DNA of 64,000 nucleotides from assembly GCA_024635795.1 (NCBI GenBank), contig JAGXIH010000008.1, positions 1 through 64,000 of the forward strand. Reading direction: 5' to 3'. How positions within the stretch are numbered: the stretch's first letter is position 1; each line of letters starts with the position of its first letter. This DNA comes from Salegentibacter sp. (GTDB taxonomy: Bacteria; Bacteroidota; Bacteroidia; Flavobacteriales; Flavobacteriaceae). Shown here piece after piece: positions 56,050 through 64,000 of this stretch. The position numbers and the translations under genes are program-made. Below the pieces are notes generated by a model that had not been told where the DNA came from, made no database searches, and saw only the letters and a program-made list of their open reading frames with translations.

Positions 56050-57901
56050 CTCGTTTTCTATAAGAAGCTATCAATTCTAACTCAGCATTTAAAGCAGCAG
56101 CATTAATGATGTTCATATTGGCAAAAGGCCATTGTTTCAAATCCCTTCGGTTCTTAGCTTGAGCTTTTATATTTTCGACATAATTATTTCCTAAATGATC
56201 ATTTTCGAAATACTCATTAAGATTTTTTTCCATATCGGGGTTTTGGTAAACTTCAACCCAATTATTTGATGGGAATAAACGATACCTCATTTTAGGGTCC
56301 CGGGCTTTCATCATGCGCTTTATCAGAAAATCATCCAGTTTTGACCTTATTCCCCACACAGGAAAACGAATCAGATCAGAAAAATTTTGAGGAATGAGTG
56401 GGATCTGACTTGTAGGGATTCGCCCCAAAGCTCTTAATTCCTTAACCTCTTTAAAAAGTTTTCTAACAAATTTTTGATTTAAACGAAGATTCGGAGGGAT
56501 ATTACTGGCTTTCCTGATCACCCCAATTGATAAGCCGGGACAATAAGCTCTGAATTTTGAATTATTTATAAGTATTTGTTTTCCCATAGATAACCTGGTG
56601 TGCGTATACCAGGTAAAGAGCTCATCCACCAGATCAATATATTTTAAGTTGTGCCTGTCAATCATTTCAAATAATTCAGAGATATCAGCTCTCGTGTTTT
56701 CTCTGATTTCCTCTACTGATTTTTCGAGATTGAGTTTTTCCAGAGATTTCTTGTTTAAGGGACTGGTAAACTTATTAAGAATATGGTTCTTCCATGATTC
56801 AAAGGTTTTAGGAGTATTAGGTTCAAGTTCAAATTCCTTAGACAAAACCGAATGCCTGAAAAAGTTTTTTTCCCGATAGGTCTTTGTAGAGAACTTCCTG
56901 ATCGTTCTACCTGAAATAGCGGTAGACAGATCACCCAGTAAAAACACCTCCCTGTTGTCTTTCTTAAGATTCTCCAGTATCTCCAGCCAGGAACATAAAT
57001 AAAGGGCTTCGGTATCCAGGGTATATTTATTCAATAGAGCCTTGTCCGGAAAATGAAGCCAGGGTTCGCCAAAACTATTAAAGTCTGCTCCTTTTTTTTC
57101 TGCTAATACGCGGGCAATTTTAGTTTCATAATTTTCTTCTTTTCCATAGGTATAGCAGGAAATTTTCTTATCAGTTGGGATAGCACCTAACAAAAGCCTA
57201 CTATCTATCCCCCCACTGAGTGCCAGATTTACTGGTTCATCGGTATTCAGGCAATACTTCAGTTCTTTTGTAAGTGTACTCCAGAATTCAGTTTGGAGAC
57301 TATCTTCATTTGCTTTCTCATCAATTTCCTGGTATAAACTGTTATCATATTTTTTTTCTAATTGATCAGCATTGGCATTATATTTTAACCATTCTCCCGG
57401 CAGAAGCCTTTTACACCCCTTCAATATAGTTCTACTACCCATATTACTGAATTCCGGTCCAAAACACCTTTGAGCAATCCCTGTTTCATCAACTTCACAT
57501 CCCGAGATGATCCCTAGCCAGATTAAACTGTTGGAGACGTAAAAATCCTTTCCCGACTTTAAATAATAGAGAGGGTAAACCCCTATCAGGTCATTACATA
57601 ATACTAATTCAGAGGAATCCTTGTTGATGATAGCAGCAGAAAAACTTCCGGTAATATTGGGAGCTAAGGGCCATGAGTTCCATAGTTCCTTAAAAACCCC
57701 AGATTTCTGTTCAGTCAAATTATCATGTTCCAATTTCAAATCCCTGACATACCCCTCAATTATCACAACAAACTCATTGATCTCATCGGGATTTCCTTCC
57801 TCAGTAGAAAATAAGCTCCAGGTCCCGATTTTAGCTTCCTTCACTACATCAGCAGTAAAAGGGGAAGTAGATGGCCTTGTATTTGTAATCAGAAATCTCA
57901 T
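56039..57901 (-). CDS. Asparagine synthetase-like protein without catalytic Cys
   Basis: A 620-residue protein of the AsnB fold. The C-terminal synthetase domain has the ATP-binding PP-motif NLALSGGIDSRLLLGAI at about residues 225-241 and GDLSTAISGRTIRKF. The N-terminal glutaminase-like domain starts MRFLITNTRPSTS, so the N-terminal Cys nucleophile that defines active glutaminases (MCGI) is missing. Such proteins in polysaccharide clusters may amidate a sugar acid using ammonia or another amine donor; this is inference. Confidence 0.82.
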   Translation of the reverse strand: MRFLITNTRPSTSPFTADVVKEAKIGTWSLFSTEEGNPDEINEFVVIIEGYVRDLKLEHDNLTEQKSGVFKELWNSWPLAPNITGSFSAAIINKDSSELVLCNDLIGVYPLYYLKSGKDFYVSNSLIWLGIISGCEVDETGIAQRCFGPEFSNMGSRTILKGCKRLLPGEWLKYNANADQLEKKYDNSLYQEIDEKANEDSLQTEFWSTLTKELKYCLNTDEPVNLALSGGIDSRLLLGAIPTDKKISCYTYGKEENYETKIARVLAEKKGADFNSFGEPWLHFPDKALLNKYTLDTEALYLCSWLEILENLKKDNREVFLLGDLSTAISGRTIRKFSTKTYREKNFFRHSVLSKEFELEPNTPKTFESWKNHILNKFTSPLNKKSLEKLNLEKSVEEIRENTRADISELFEMIDRHNLKYIDLVDELFTWYTHTRLSMGKQILINNSKFRAYCPGLSIGVIRKASNIPPNLRLNQKFVRKLFKEVKELRALGRIPTSQIPLIPQNFSDLIRFPVWGIRSKLDDFLIKRMMKARDPKMRYRLFPSNNWVEVYQNPDMEKNLNEYFENDHLGNNYVENIKAQAKNRRDLKQWPFANMNIINAAALNAELELIASYRKRDEV

Positions 57902-57917
57902 TATAATTTTCTAAATG

Positions 57918-59513
57918 CTATAGGCTTTTCTGTGCTACTTTTTGTTTCATCTTTTCGGCCCACTCCTCACTTCTCCTCCAGCCTTCTTCCATCCGTTTCA
58001 GATATTTAGAAGGATTCTTTATTTCTTGTTTAGAGTAATAACGCAGAAAAAGTTCGGTTTTAAAACCCATAAGTTGTTCCGCAGTATAATATTTCTTCGC
58101 ATAGATCATTAAGGTGGGAGAAGGTTTGGCTTTGTCCTTCTCCCAGGGAGGTAAGCTTAATTCCCTAAATCCACCCCGGGGAGCCTTTAGATGCTGAATT
58201 TCAATATCAGGATGGTAGATAATATCGCACCCGGCATTCCTAAGCTGCATGCCGTAATCCTTGTCCTCTCCATACCCGTGTTCAAAGGCCATATCAAATC
58301 TTATCTGTGAAGCAAATTTACCGGAAACAATAGAATTTCCAGCCCCGAAGGTACCCCATTGCTTTACTTTATCAAATATGAGCTTTTCTCCTTCCTGGGA
58401 ATATTTTAGAGTTAAAAGATCAACACCTAAGCTTTTAATCTTCTGCATTGATTTTTCCAGCACATCATTTTCCATCCTATTGTCATCATCGGCGAAGAAT
58501 ACCCATTCAGCATCCACCTCTTCCAGGGCCAAATTCCTGGCATTGCAGGCCCCGGTTTGATGAGTAAAATGATGTACCATTTCAAAAGGCCAGTCCTGGG
58601 TTTTAAGTTCAGGCAATTCGGTTTGGGAATCCGGTTGCGGATTTTGTTCTACAACAATAACTTTTTTCGGTAACAGCGTTTGAACTTTTAGATCATCCAA
58701 CACCTGTAAAAGGTATTCCCTCCGCCCCAGGCTGGGGATTATAACATCAATAGTATTCCTTATTCCAGGTTTTAATGACTTTACAGCTATACCTGAAAGA
58801 TCAACCTCCTTCTTAAAACATTTTCGATAAAAAAAGGCGCCTAAAAAAGCCTCGAGTGGTATGGATTTTTCGTATTTCATAAAACACCAGAAAAGCAACC
58901 AAAGGCGAATGCTTTTATAATGCGAATAAACAAAAGAAAACAATTCTTTGGATGATGCTTTTGGGTCCAATATATCAGGCTGAGCCAACCCAGAGGACGA
59001 ACTAGTATTTCCTGAGTTCGAGTCGAAGGCAGGCTGTTGCATTACAAGCTGTGGAGCGCTGTAACAAAACAACCCATTCTGCTGTCCCAGTTTTGCGATG
59101 GAGTTCAGCAACAAACCAAAATCTTTGATATGTCCAAACATTTTTCGGAACTTCAGCAATACTTCTCCTGTAATTCCACCTACATCGGTACTCATTCGCC
59201 AGGTAGCATATTGCACCTCCCGGTTTATATTTACAAACGGTAGCTGGTCGATATATCCAACAGCATCAGGTAGATAAACCGACTTTAATGCATAAGAAGC
59301 CATAATAAGATCGTGGTGAAAGACATCCTGCCAGGAATTCGTGTTCAATTCTTTCTCAAATTCTTCTTCACACCAGGCGATTATTTCTTCAGGATATTTT
59401 TCAGCCAATTCCCAAAAAACTATCGCAAGTTGTTCAGAATTAGCACTTATGCTTTCTTCGGCATTTAAAACCCGATTGATATGTTTCCCCTTTTTGTGAA
59501 TTAACTTTATCAT
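57918..59513 (-). CDS. GT2 glycosyltransferase with long N-terminal region
   Basis: A 531-residue protein. The GT-A domain starts at about residue 257 (NTIDVIIPSLGRREYLLQVL), with VIVVEQNPQPDSQ, AEWVFFADDDNRMENDVLEK (the DDD motif) and GYGEDKDYGMQLRNAGCD. Residues 1-240 match nothing I recognise; they are mostly helical. At about residues 160-175 the sequence QQPAFDSNSGNTSSSSG comes from a dispersed repeat copy. It overlaps the next methyltransferase by 4 bases (ATGA). Confidence 0.83.
   Translation of the reverse strand: MIKLIHKKGKHINRVLNAEESISANSEQLAIVFWELAEKYPEEIIAWCEEEFEKELNTNSWQDVFHHDLIMASYALKSVYLPDAVGYIDQLPFVNINREVQYATWRMSTDVGGITGEVLLKFRKMFGHIKDFGLLLNSIAKLGQQNGLFCYSAPQLVMQQPAFDSNSGNTSSSSGLAQPDILDPKASSKELFSFVYSHYKSIRLWLLFWCFMKYEKSIPLEAFLGAFFYRKCFKKEVDLSGIAVKSLKPGIRNTIDVIIPSLGRREYLLQVLDDLKVQTLLPKKVIVVEQNPQPDSQTELPELKTQDWPFEMVHHFTHQTGACNARNLALEEVDAEWVFFADDDNRMENDVLEKSMQKIKSLGVDLLTLKYSQEGEKLIFDKVKQWGTFGAGNSIVSGKFASQIRFDMAFEHGYGEDKDYGMQLRNAGCDIIYHPDIEIQHLKAPRGGFRELSLPPWEKDKAKPSPTLMIYAKKYYTAEQLMGFKTELFLRYYSKQEIKNPSKYLKRMEEGWRRSEEWAEKMKQKVAQKSL
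59011..59029. repeat. Dispersed repeat unit inside a GT2 gene
   Basis: CCTGAGTTCGAGTCGAAGG is the same core as the repeats at 11.1, 11.7 and 46.1 kb. It is in frame, encoding PAFDSNSG in the N-terminal half of the enzyme. Confidence 0.6.
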
Positions 59514-60646
59514 TCAGCTTTTCTGAAAATATATCTATTTTCTCCAACCCCAAATTTTTCCCTGGCGTAAGGTATCCCGCGGTAGATTTGTTCAACTCTA
59601 TCAAAATCGGTCCCTCTTTCCAATCGTTTGATTGAATCAGCACCATTTTCCTTTAAAATATTTTCAATCTGACCCGGACTTAAGCGCGTATTAATAGGAA
59701 CCATTACGTGGTCCAGCATATAAAATATTCGATTAGCAGGAATGTTAAATGACTTTAAAATTCCACGCGCAAAATCCTTATCTACATTTTTCATTATAGC
59801 TCTTAAAATTTCGATTTTATCCCAGAAAATCCCACCGGGATTTTCAATAAGATAGAGCCAACCATAGCCTCCCGGCTTTAAAACACGAATTAATTCTGCG
59901 ACGCCCTGTTCCCAATCTTCTGTATGGTGAAGTACTCCATTGCTGAAGACTATATCAAAACTGGAATTCTCATAAGGCATTTCAAGGACCGATCCCTCGT
60001 CAAAATTTATTTTTTTCAAACCTGCGAAATCTACCCTGGCCCTTGCGTCTTCAATGCCTGTGCTGGAATAATCTAAGCCCACTGCCTCCTTTACGCCAAG
60101 TAATCTCCAGGCTGCCGTATATCTGCCTCCCCCACATCCCTGGTCTAATAACCTACTCTTATGCAGGTTAGGCAATTCTATATTATTTCTTTGTAAACGC
60201 TGCTCCAACAAACTTTTGGCTTCTCCAAAATAGGAATGATGGTCAAATTCCTTAAACAAATTACCATAGTGTTTGCCGGTATGCTGTTTTACTTCCTCCT
60301 TAAAGGGTTTTTCCTGGTTTGTTAATTCTTTGGGTTTAACCAGGTTTTTAAAGGCAGCGGACTCAGTCAGATTTTTAGAATACTCTAAAAAATTTAGTAA
60401 TTCCCGACTAAACCATTGGATTGCTCTTTCCTTGTTTTGAACATTCTTTTCAAACACCTCAAACAGGTAAGGGACGCTAAGGGTTCTGATATAATTATAA
60501 AAAGCTGAATCAGGCAATTCCCCTAAAAAACTAATTAATCGTTTTGGGGCATCTCCGTAGATTTCAGTTTCTGTACAATGTACTATTTCATTTATATTCT
60601 CTAGGGTTCTTATATCCCTGTTTTCCGAAAGTAAAGATTCCCTCAT
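59510..60646 (-). CDS. Class I SAM-dependent methyltransferase with N-terminal domain
   Basis: A 378-residue protein. The methyltransferase domain is central: LLDQGCGGGRYTAAWRLLGV at about residues 166-185, VGLDYSSTGIEDARARV, FDIVFSNGVLHHTEDWEQGV and LKPGGYGWLYLIEN. The first 130 residues are helical and unrecognised. The C-terminal region (NRIFYMLDHVMVPINTRLSP) is typical of sugar or small-molecule methyltransferases. It overlaps the GT2 gene by 4 bases and is 30 bp downstream of the NeuB-family gene. Confidence 0.83.
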   Translation of the reverse strand: MRESLLSENRDIRTLENINEIVHCTETEIYGDAPKRLISFLGELPDSAFYNYIRTLSVPYLFEVFEKNVQNKERAIQWFSRELLNFLEYSKNLTESAAFKNLVKPKELTNQEKPFKEEVKQHTGKHYGNLFKEFDHHSYFGEAKSLLEQRLQRNNIELPNLHKSRLLDQGCGGGRYTAAWRLLGVKEAVGLDYSSTGIEDARARVDFAGLKKINFDEGSVLEMPYENSSFDIVFSNGVLHHTEDWEQGVAELIRVLKPGGYGWLYLIENPGGIFWDKIEILRAIMKNVDKDFARGILKSFNIPANRIFYMLDHVMVPINTRLSPGQIENILKENGADSIKRLERGTDFDRVEQIYRGIPYAREKFGVGENRYIFRKAE

Positions 60647-60676
60647 TGATTATTTCCTAAATTGTAATTTAATAAA

Positions 60677-61672
60677 TTAAGACAAGTCTCTTTTCGCTAA
60701 AAAACTCCATTTTTCCATTTCCCTTCTGAGCTCTCTTCCTATCACCTTCTCAAATTCAAAGGCATCTATCCCATAGCCTTTGGGTTTCTTTGCTTCCAGG
60801 TCTTCGAAAGTTAGTTTATGGCCTGCGGGGAGGTCTTTATTAATTGCCAAAGATTTTTCAAAGATGTTTTTCAGGTCGCTAAACCGGGAATTATCAAATT
60901 TATCGACGGGCTGCTGCAAGGATGTTTGAATGTTTTTTACCGCCTGCACCAGGTTTTTTATCTCATCGATCTCCAGAGAGGAAGAAGCATCCGGGCCGAA
61001 GCAGCGGCGGTCAAAGACCACGTGAAATTCCAGGATCTCAGCGCCGAGGGCAGTAGCGGCGATACAGGTTTCAGGACGGGCGGAATGATCGGAATAGCCC
61101 ACAGGAACCTTGTATTTATTTTTTAGTTCCTTGATCACATTTAAACCGTAGTCTTCCGGTTTTGTGGGATAGGCGGTGGTACATTGGAGAATGGAAAATT
61201 CCAGTTTTCGTTTCTTAAGAAATTCCACCGTTCCATCCAGTTCCTCAAAAGAACTCATTCCGGAAGAAATAATCACCGGTTTCCCGGTCTTTGCTATTTT
61301 TTCCAGCAATAAAAAGTTATTCACTTCTCCCGACCCTATTTTATAGCGCTTCATCCCCACTTTCTCCAGCAGGTCAACGGCCGCATTGCTGAAAGGAGAA
61401 GCCAGGAACTCTACCCCTTTTTCATCGCATCTTTGCTTTAAGAGCTTCCACTGGTCCAAACTGAATTCCATGCGCTTCCAGTAATCAAAACGAGTTTTGT
61501 CCTGCTCGCTGAACTTCACCCGGAAAGCCTCAAACTCACTACTTTCCGCATCGGCTATATGCACCTGGAATTTAACGGCATCCACTCCCGTTCTGGCCAG
61601 GGCATCTATATAGGATAAAGCCAATCCCAGACTCCCCTCGTGAGCTTGTCCCACCTCAGCTATAATAAACAT
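60677..61672 (-). CDS. NeuB-family N-acylneuraminate/nonulosonate synthase
   Basis: A 331-residue enzyme that condenses phosphoenolpyruvate with an N-acyl-mannosamine-like sugar to make a nine-carbon acid. The TIM barrel starts MFIIAEVGQAHEGSLGLALS and has TGVDAVKFQVHIADA, KIGSGEVNNFLLLEKIAKTG, QCTTAYPTKPEDYGLNVI and GYSDHSARPETCIAATALGA. The C-terminal antifreeze-like SAF domain is present (SLAINKDLPAGHKLTFEDLE). Activating partners such as neuA or neuC are not in this window, so the product is not settled. Confidence 0.87.
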   Translation of the reverse strand: MFIIAEVGQAHEGSLGLALSYIDALARTGVDAVKFQVHIADAESSEFEAFRVKFSEQDKTRFDYWKRMEFSLDQWKLLKQRCDEKGVEFLASPFSNAAVDLLEKVGMKRYKIGSGEVNNFLLLEKIAKTGKPVIISSGMSSFEELDGTVEFLKKRKLEFSILQCTTAYPTKPEDYGLNVIKELKNKYKVPVGYSDHSARPETCIAATALGAEILEFHVVFDRRCFGPDASSSLEIDEIKNLVQAVKNIQTSLQQPVDKFDNSRFSDLKNIFEKSLAINKDLPAGHKLTFEDLEAKKPKGYGIDAFEFEKVIGRELRREMEKWSFLAKRDLS

Positions 61673-61776
61673 TGGTGTAAATTTTAATTAATTCTTCCTT
61701 ATCTAATACAATTTATGAATATAGGAGGAATTGTTTACTTTCTCCCATTATGTAACCTAATGATTTTAAAAAAACC

Positions 61777-62550
61777 TCAATCTTCGAGTTTGAACAAATA
61801 TTCCCAATTAGTGCCTGAAAATTTATCTTTTAATTCTTTGAAATTTACAATCAGATTTTCCAATTTTTCCGGGTTTTGCTTTCTCATATAAGTCGTTACT
61901 TTAAAATCGGCTACCCCTAATTCACTGAAAATTTTGTCCATTGTTCCTTGTTTAACTCTGTCCAGGTCTTCATAAATAACGGGAATGATTTTATGACTTT
62001 CAAATTGCCTTTCCGTTTGTTCTATATAATCTGAAATGCTTTAAAAATTCTTCCGGCATTCTGCAGGTTCGAGTTTTACTTTTTTATCTTCCTCATTAAT
62101 TTCAAGTGGAAGGTTAACACTTTCCGTCCACTTTCGTGTTTTTAATCCTATTTTTTTAGAAACGTATGATCTTAAAATATTTTGTCTTGTCAGATGAATA
62201 ATTACAATTCTTTTATCTGATTCGATTAAATCCCAAACTTCCCTATCCATACTTTTCCTTGGGTGAAAATAAAACAGCTTAAATCCAACCCAATTTATTT
62301 TCTTTGGCCGCCTTCTAAAAATATTTCTCCAAATTTCTTTACAAGATAATTGGTTCAGATCCTTGAATTCCTCTCCTAAGGTGATGATTTCCGGATGAGA
62401 ATTTAACAACTGCATTAGTAAGGTGGAACCGGTTCGCGAATCACTTACTATGACAAATTTCTTATATTTATGGGTGCCAAAAAGACTATCTCTCAACTTT
62501 TCTCTTTTCGCTTTGTACTGAATATGATATTGTCGCAGTGAGTCTTTCAT
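61777..62550 (-). pseudogene. Sulfotransferase-like gene with internal stop
   Basis: The first 169 residues have a sulfotransferase start: KKFVIVSDSRTGSTLLMQLL (PAPS 5'-phosphate loop) and IHLTRQNILRSYVSKKIGLK (3'-phosphate binding). The frame meets TAA at 62041-62043. It then continues without shift for 87 more codons (SISDYIEQTERQFESHKIIP ... WEYLFKLED) to TGA at 61777. The second part includes VIYEDL, the usual C-terminal region of these enzymes. A single nonsense change therefore explains it. The N-terminal part alone is unlikely to be active. Confidence 0.8.
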
Positions 62551-62555
62551 ATAGA

Positions 62556-63626
62556 CTACTTAATATTTATTGCAAAAGTTATATAGCAATCCTGAATTTG
62601 ATAGATATAAGGTACATCTCTATAAAATGAAATCAAATGAAGCAAAATCTTATCATTCTGTTGTTTCTGTGAATAAAACTCCGGTACTTTTTTGCCTGCT
62701 AATTTTTTAAGTTTGTACTTTGGGGAATTATAAAAAAAATCTCTTTTAATAGCAATCTTAACAATCTCATTTCTGAATTTTGGTAATTGACCGAAAAGCA
62801 AATCATCTATCTGCCGCTTTTCATTAGTAAATTCAAAACTTATCTGGACATTTTCTAACCTTTCAATTTCTTTCCTGCTATGTGTTTCGCCCCAACCATT
62901 TAAATTCACCTTAGTGACTTTATGTTGTTTCGCAAATTTTAAATGTTGATGATTTAGTTGTACTATACCATTAATTTGGAAATCTTCCATTAGCTTATTA
63001 CTTTCATTACTCCTGTATGAGGGATGCCACTGATGGAGCATTAATATTTCATTATCATAGTAATCTACTTCATATCCGGCATTTTTAAGTCGCACATGCA
63101 TATCGGTATCCTCGGCACCCCAAAAATGATAGAATTCATCAAAACCTCTAAGCTCCTGTAAAACTTTTACAGGAAACATGCTAAGTCCCGTAGCTTCATA
63201 ATTACTCTTCCGGTAATTTTTATAATCTTCAAAAGATTTTTCCTCCGTCTTTTCCTGTTCCTCCAGAAAACCTACCTGAAAATATACAGTTTTTTCTGTT
63301 TCCTGTAGCTGAATTGCTTTTTCTACAAAGCGCGGATGAAAGATCATATCTATATCGGCCACAAAACAGAAGCCAGCATCTAATTTTTTAATAACGGAAT
63401 TTAAAGCCCTGCTTTTATTCCAGGGTTGACATTCTGTTGCGCAATAGCTGTACTTAACAAAATCATATTCTCTGCATAAGTCTTTTATTTCCGAAGTATA
63501 TTTTTCTGCAGAACCATAGTTCACAAAATATACTCGAAAATCATTAACAACTTGTCTGGCTAGAGAGTCTAGGGAATTTTTCACTCGCTGGATTTCGCGA
63601 TTTCGATATGGGTATATTAGGTGCAA
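62556..63626 (-). CDS. GT2-type glycosyltransferase (galactosyltransferase-like)
   Basis: A 356-residue GT-A enzyme starting MHLIYPYRNREIQRVKNSLD. It has FCFVADIDMIFHPRFVEKAI (a D-x-D motif) and, further on, the WGAED-type block FDEFYHFWGAEDTDMHVRLK typical of chondroitin-polymerase and galactosyltransferase C-domains, then DYYDNEILMLHQWHPSY. It is 5 bp upstream of the broken sulfotransferase gene in the same orientation. Confidence 0.86.
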   Translation of the reverse strand: MHLIYPYRNREIQRVKNSLDSLARQVVNDFRVYFVNYGSAEKYTSEIKDLCREYDFVKYSYCATECQPWNKSRALNSVIKKLDAGFCFVADIDMIFHPRFVEKAIQLQETEKTVYFQVGFLEEQEKTEEKSFEDYKNYRKSNYEATGLSMFPVKVLQELRGFDEFYHFWGAEDTDMHVRLKNAGYEVDYYDNEILMLHQWHPSYRSNESNKLMEDFQINGIVQLNHQHLKFAKQHKVTKVNLNGWGETHSRKEIERLENVQISFEFTNEKRQIDDLLFGQLPKFRNEIVKIAIKRDFFYNSPKYKLKKLAGKKVPEFYSQKQQNDKILLHLISFYRDVPYIYQIQDCYITFAINIK

Positions 63627-63632
63627 ATATAA

Positions 63633-64000
63633 TTATTTAAATACCTTTTTGATTTTTCTCAATTCTGAATGAACTCGAAAAATTGCAGATCTGGTTTTGA
63701 CCTTGTAATTTATATATCCTTTAGTCTTTAAAAGGTTTAGTAGCTGGTAGTCCTGTGTTTCTTTATTTCTTTTTGCTCTTATATGCGCAACAAAATCTTG
63801 TCTCTTTTCCTGATATTCCTCCAGGTCAAAAACTTTATGAAATCGGTCTAATTTATCATAAAAATCTAAAAGTAACATAGTACGGATACATTTATCACAT
63901 CTTGAGCAATTAATCTTTTTTCGATCAACCACATATGGATTTGTACAAACATCTAAATATTTTGACACCAGGGCGAAATCTGCAATGAAATTTAATCTTT
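63633..64000 (-). CDS. C-terminal part of a Cys-cluster protein (runs off right edge)
   Basis: The frame is open at base 64000 and ends at 63633. At least 121 codons are present, including a start-like GTG at 63968 that is probably internal. The key motif is NPYVVDRKKINCSRCDKCIR followed by TMLLLD, a CxxCxxC cluster next to a helix. It is typical of ATP-pyrophosphatase-like proteins found in polysaccharide clusters. The N-terminal catalytic part, if any, lies outside the window. It is 6 bp upstream of the GT2-type gene. Confidence 0.6.
   Translation of the reverse strand, partial: RLNFIADFALVSKYLDVCTNPYVVDRKKINCSRCDKCIRTMLLLDFYDKLDRFHKVFDLEEYQEKRQDFVAHIRAKRNKETQDYQLLNLLKTKGYINYKVKTRSAIFRVHSELRKIKKVFK

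Overview
The window looks like chromosome from a member of the Bacteroidota, most likely a marine Flavobacteriaceae of the Gramella/Christiangramia/Salegentibacter type (genus is inference). Support: the gene order rplKAJL-rpoBC with secE-nusG, tuf and five tRNAs; almost no Shine-Dalgarno sequences except a perfect one before rpsU; TAnnTTTG promoter-like boxes; a protein with a type IX secretion (T9SS) sorting domain; and Bacteroidota-type RecQ, DUF2851, LptB and NamZ proteins.

1-13.6 kb (minus strand) is the translation/transcription core: rpoC (5' part only), rpoB, rplL, rplJ, rplA, rplK, nusG, secE, tRNA-Trp, tuf, tRNA-Thr(GGT), tRNA-Gly, tRNA-Tyr, tRNA-Thr(TGT), hpf, a XerC/D recombinase and rpsU. 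Long hairpins sit between rplL and rpoB and between rpoB and rpoC. Three of the five tRNAs are followed by a truncated copy of their own 3' end fused to one dispersed repeat.

13.6-35 kb holds ordinary metabolic and envelope genes: acyl-CoA dehydrogenase, a helix-hairpin-helix protein, an unusual sodium:amino-acid symporter with a periplasmic N-terminal extension, PspC, DUF2851, an SGNH lipoprotein, a cysteine synthase-like enzyme, an FtsX-type permease, NamZ, small membrane and cysteine-cluster proteins, a metzincin-like lipoprotein, recQ, then kdsD-tatC-AhpD-like, lptB, pssA and lnt.

35.3-43.8 kb (minus strand) is the most interesting part. It looks like a complete chaperone-usher-type surface fibre locus in a phylum whose known fimbriae are type V. 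Transcription order: a broken DUF4402 subunit, an intact DUF4402 subunit followed by a strong terminator-like hairpin, a second DUF4402 subunit, a PapD-like chaperone, a 902-residue T9SS-sorted protein, a small subunit-like protein and an 855-residue usher-like outer-membrane protein.

44-64 kb (minus strand) is a surface polysaccharide cluster: initiating sugar-phosphate transferase, repeat-rich DNA with a ParE/RelE toxin-antitoxin pair, four GT4 glycosyltransferases, a Wzy/O-antigen ligase-like protein, three GT2-type enzymes, two methyltransferases, an asparagine synthetase-like protein, a NeuB-family synthase, a nonsense-interrupted sulfotransferase and a truncated Cys-cluster protein at the right edge. 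Dispersed and tandem repeats fill the spacers and also run in frame through several glycosyltransferase genes, so this cluster appears to be actively remodelled.
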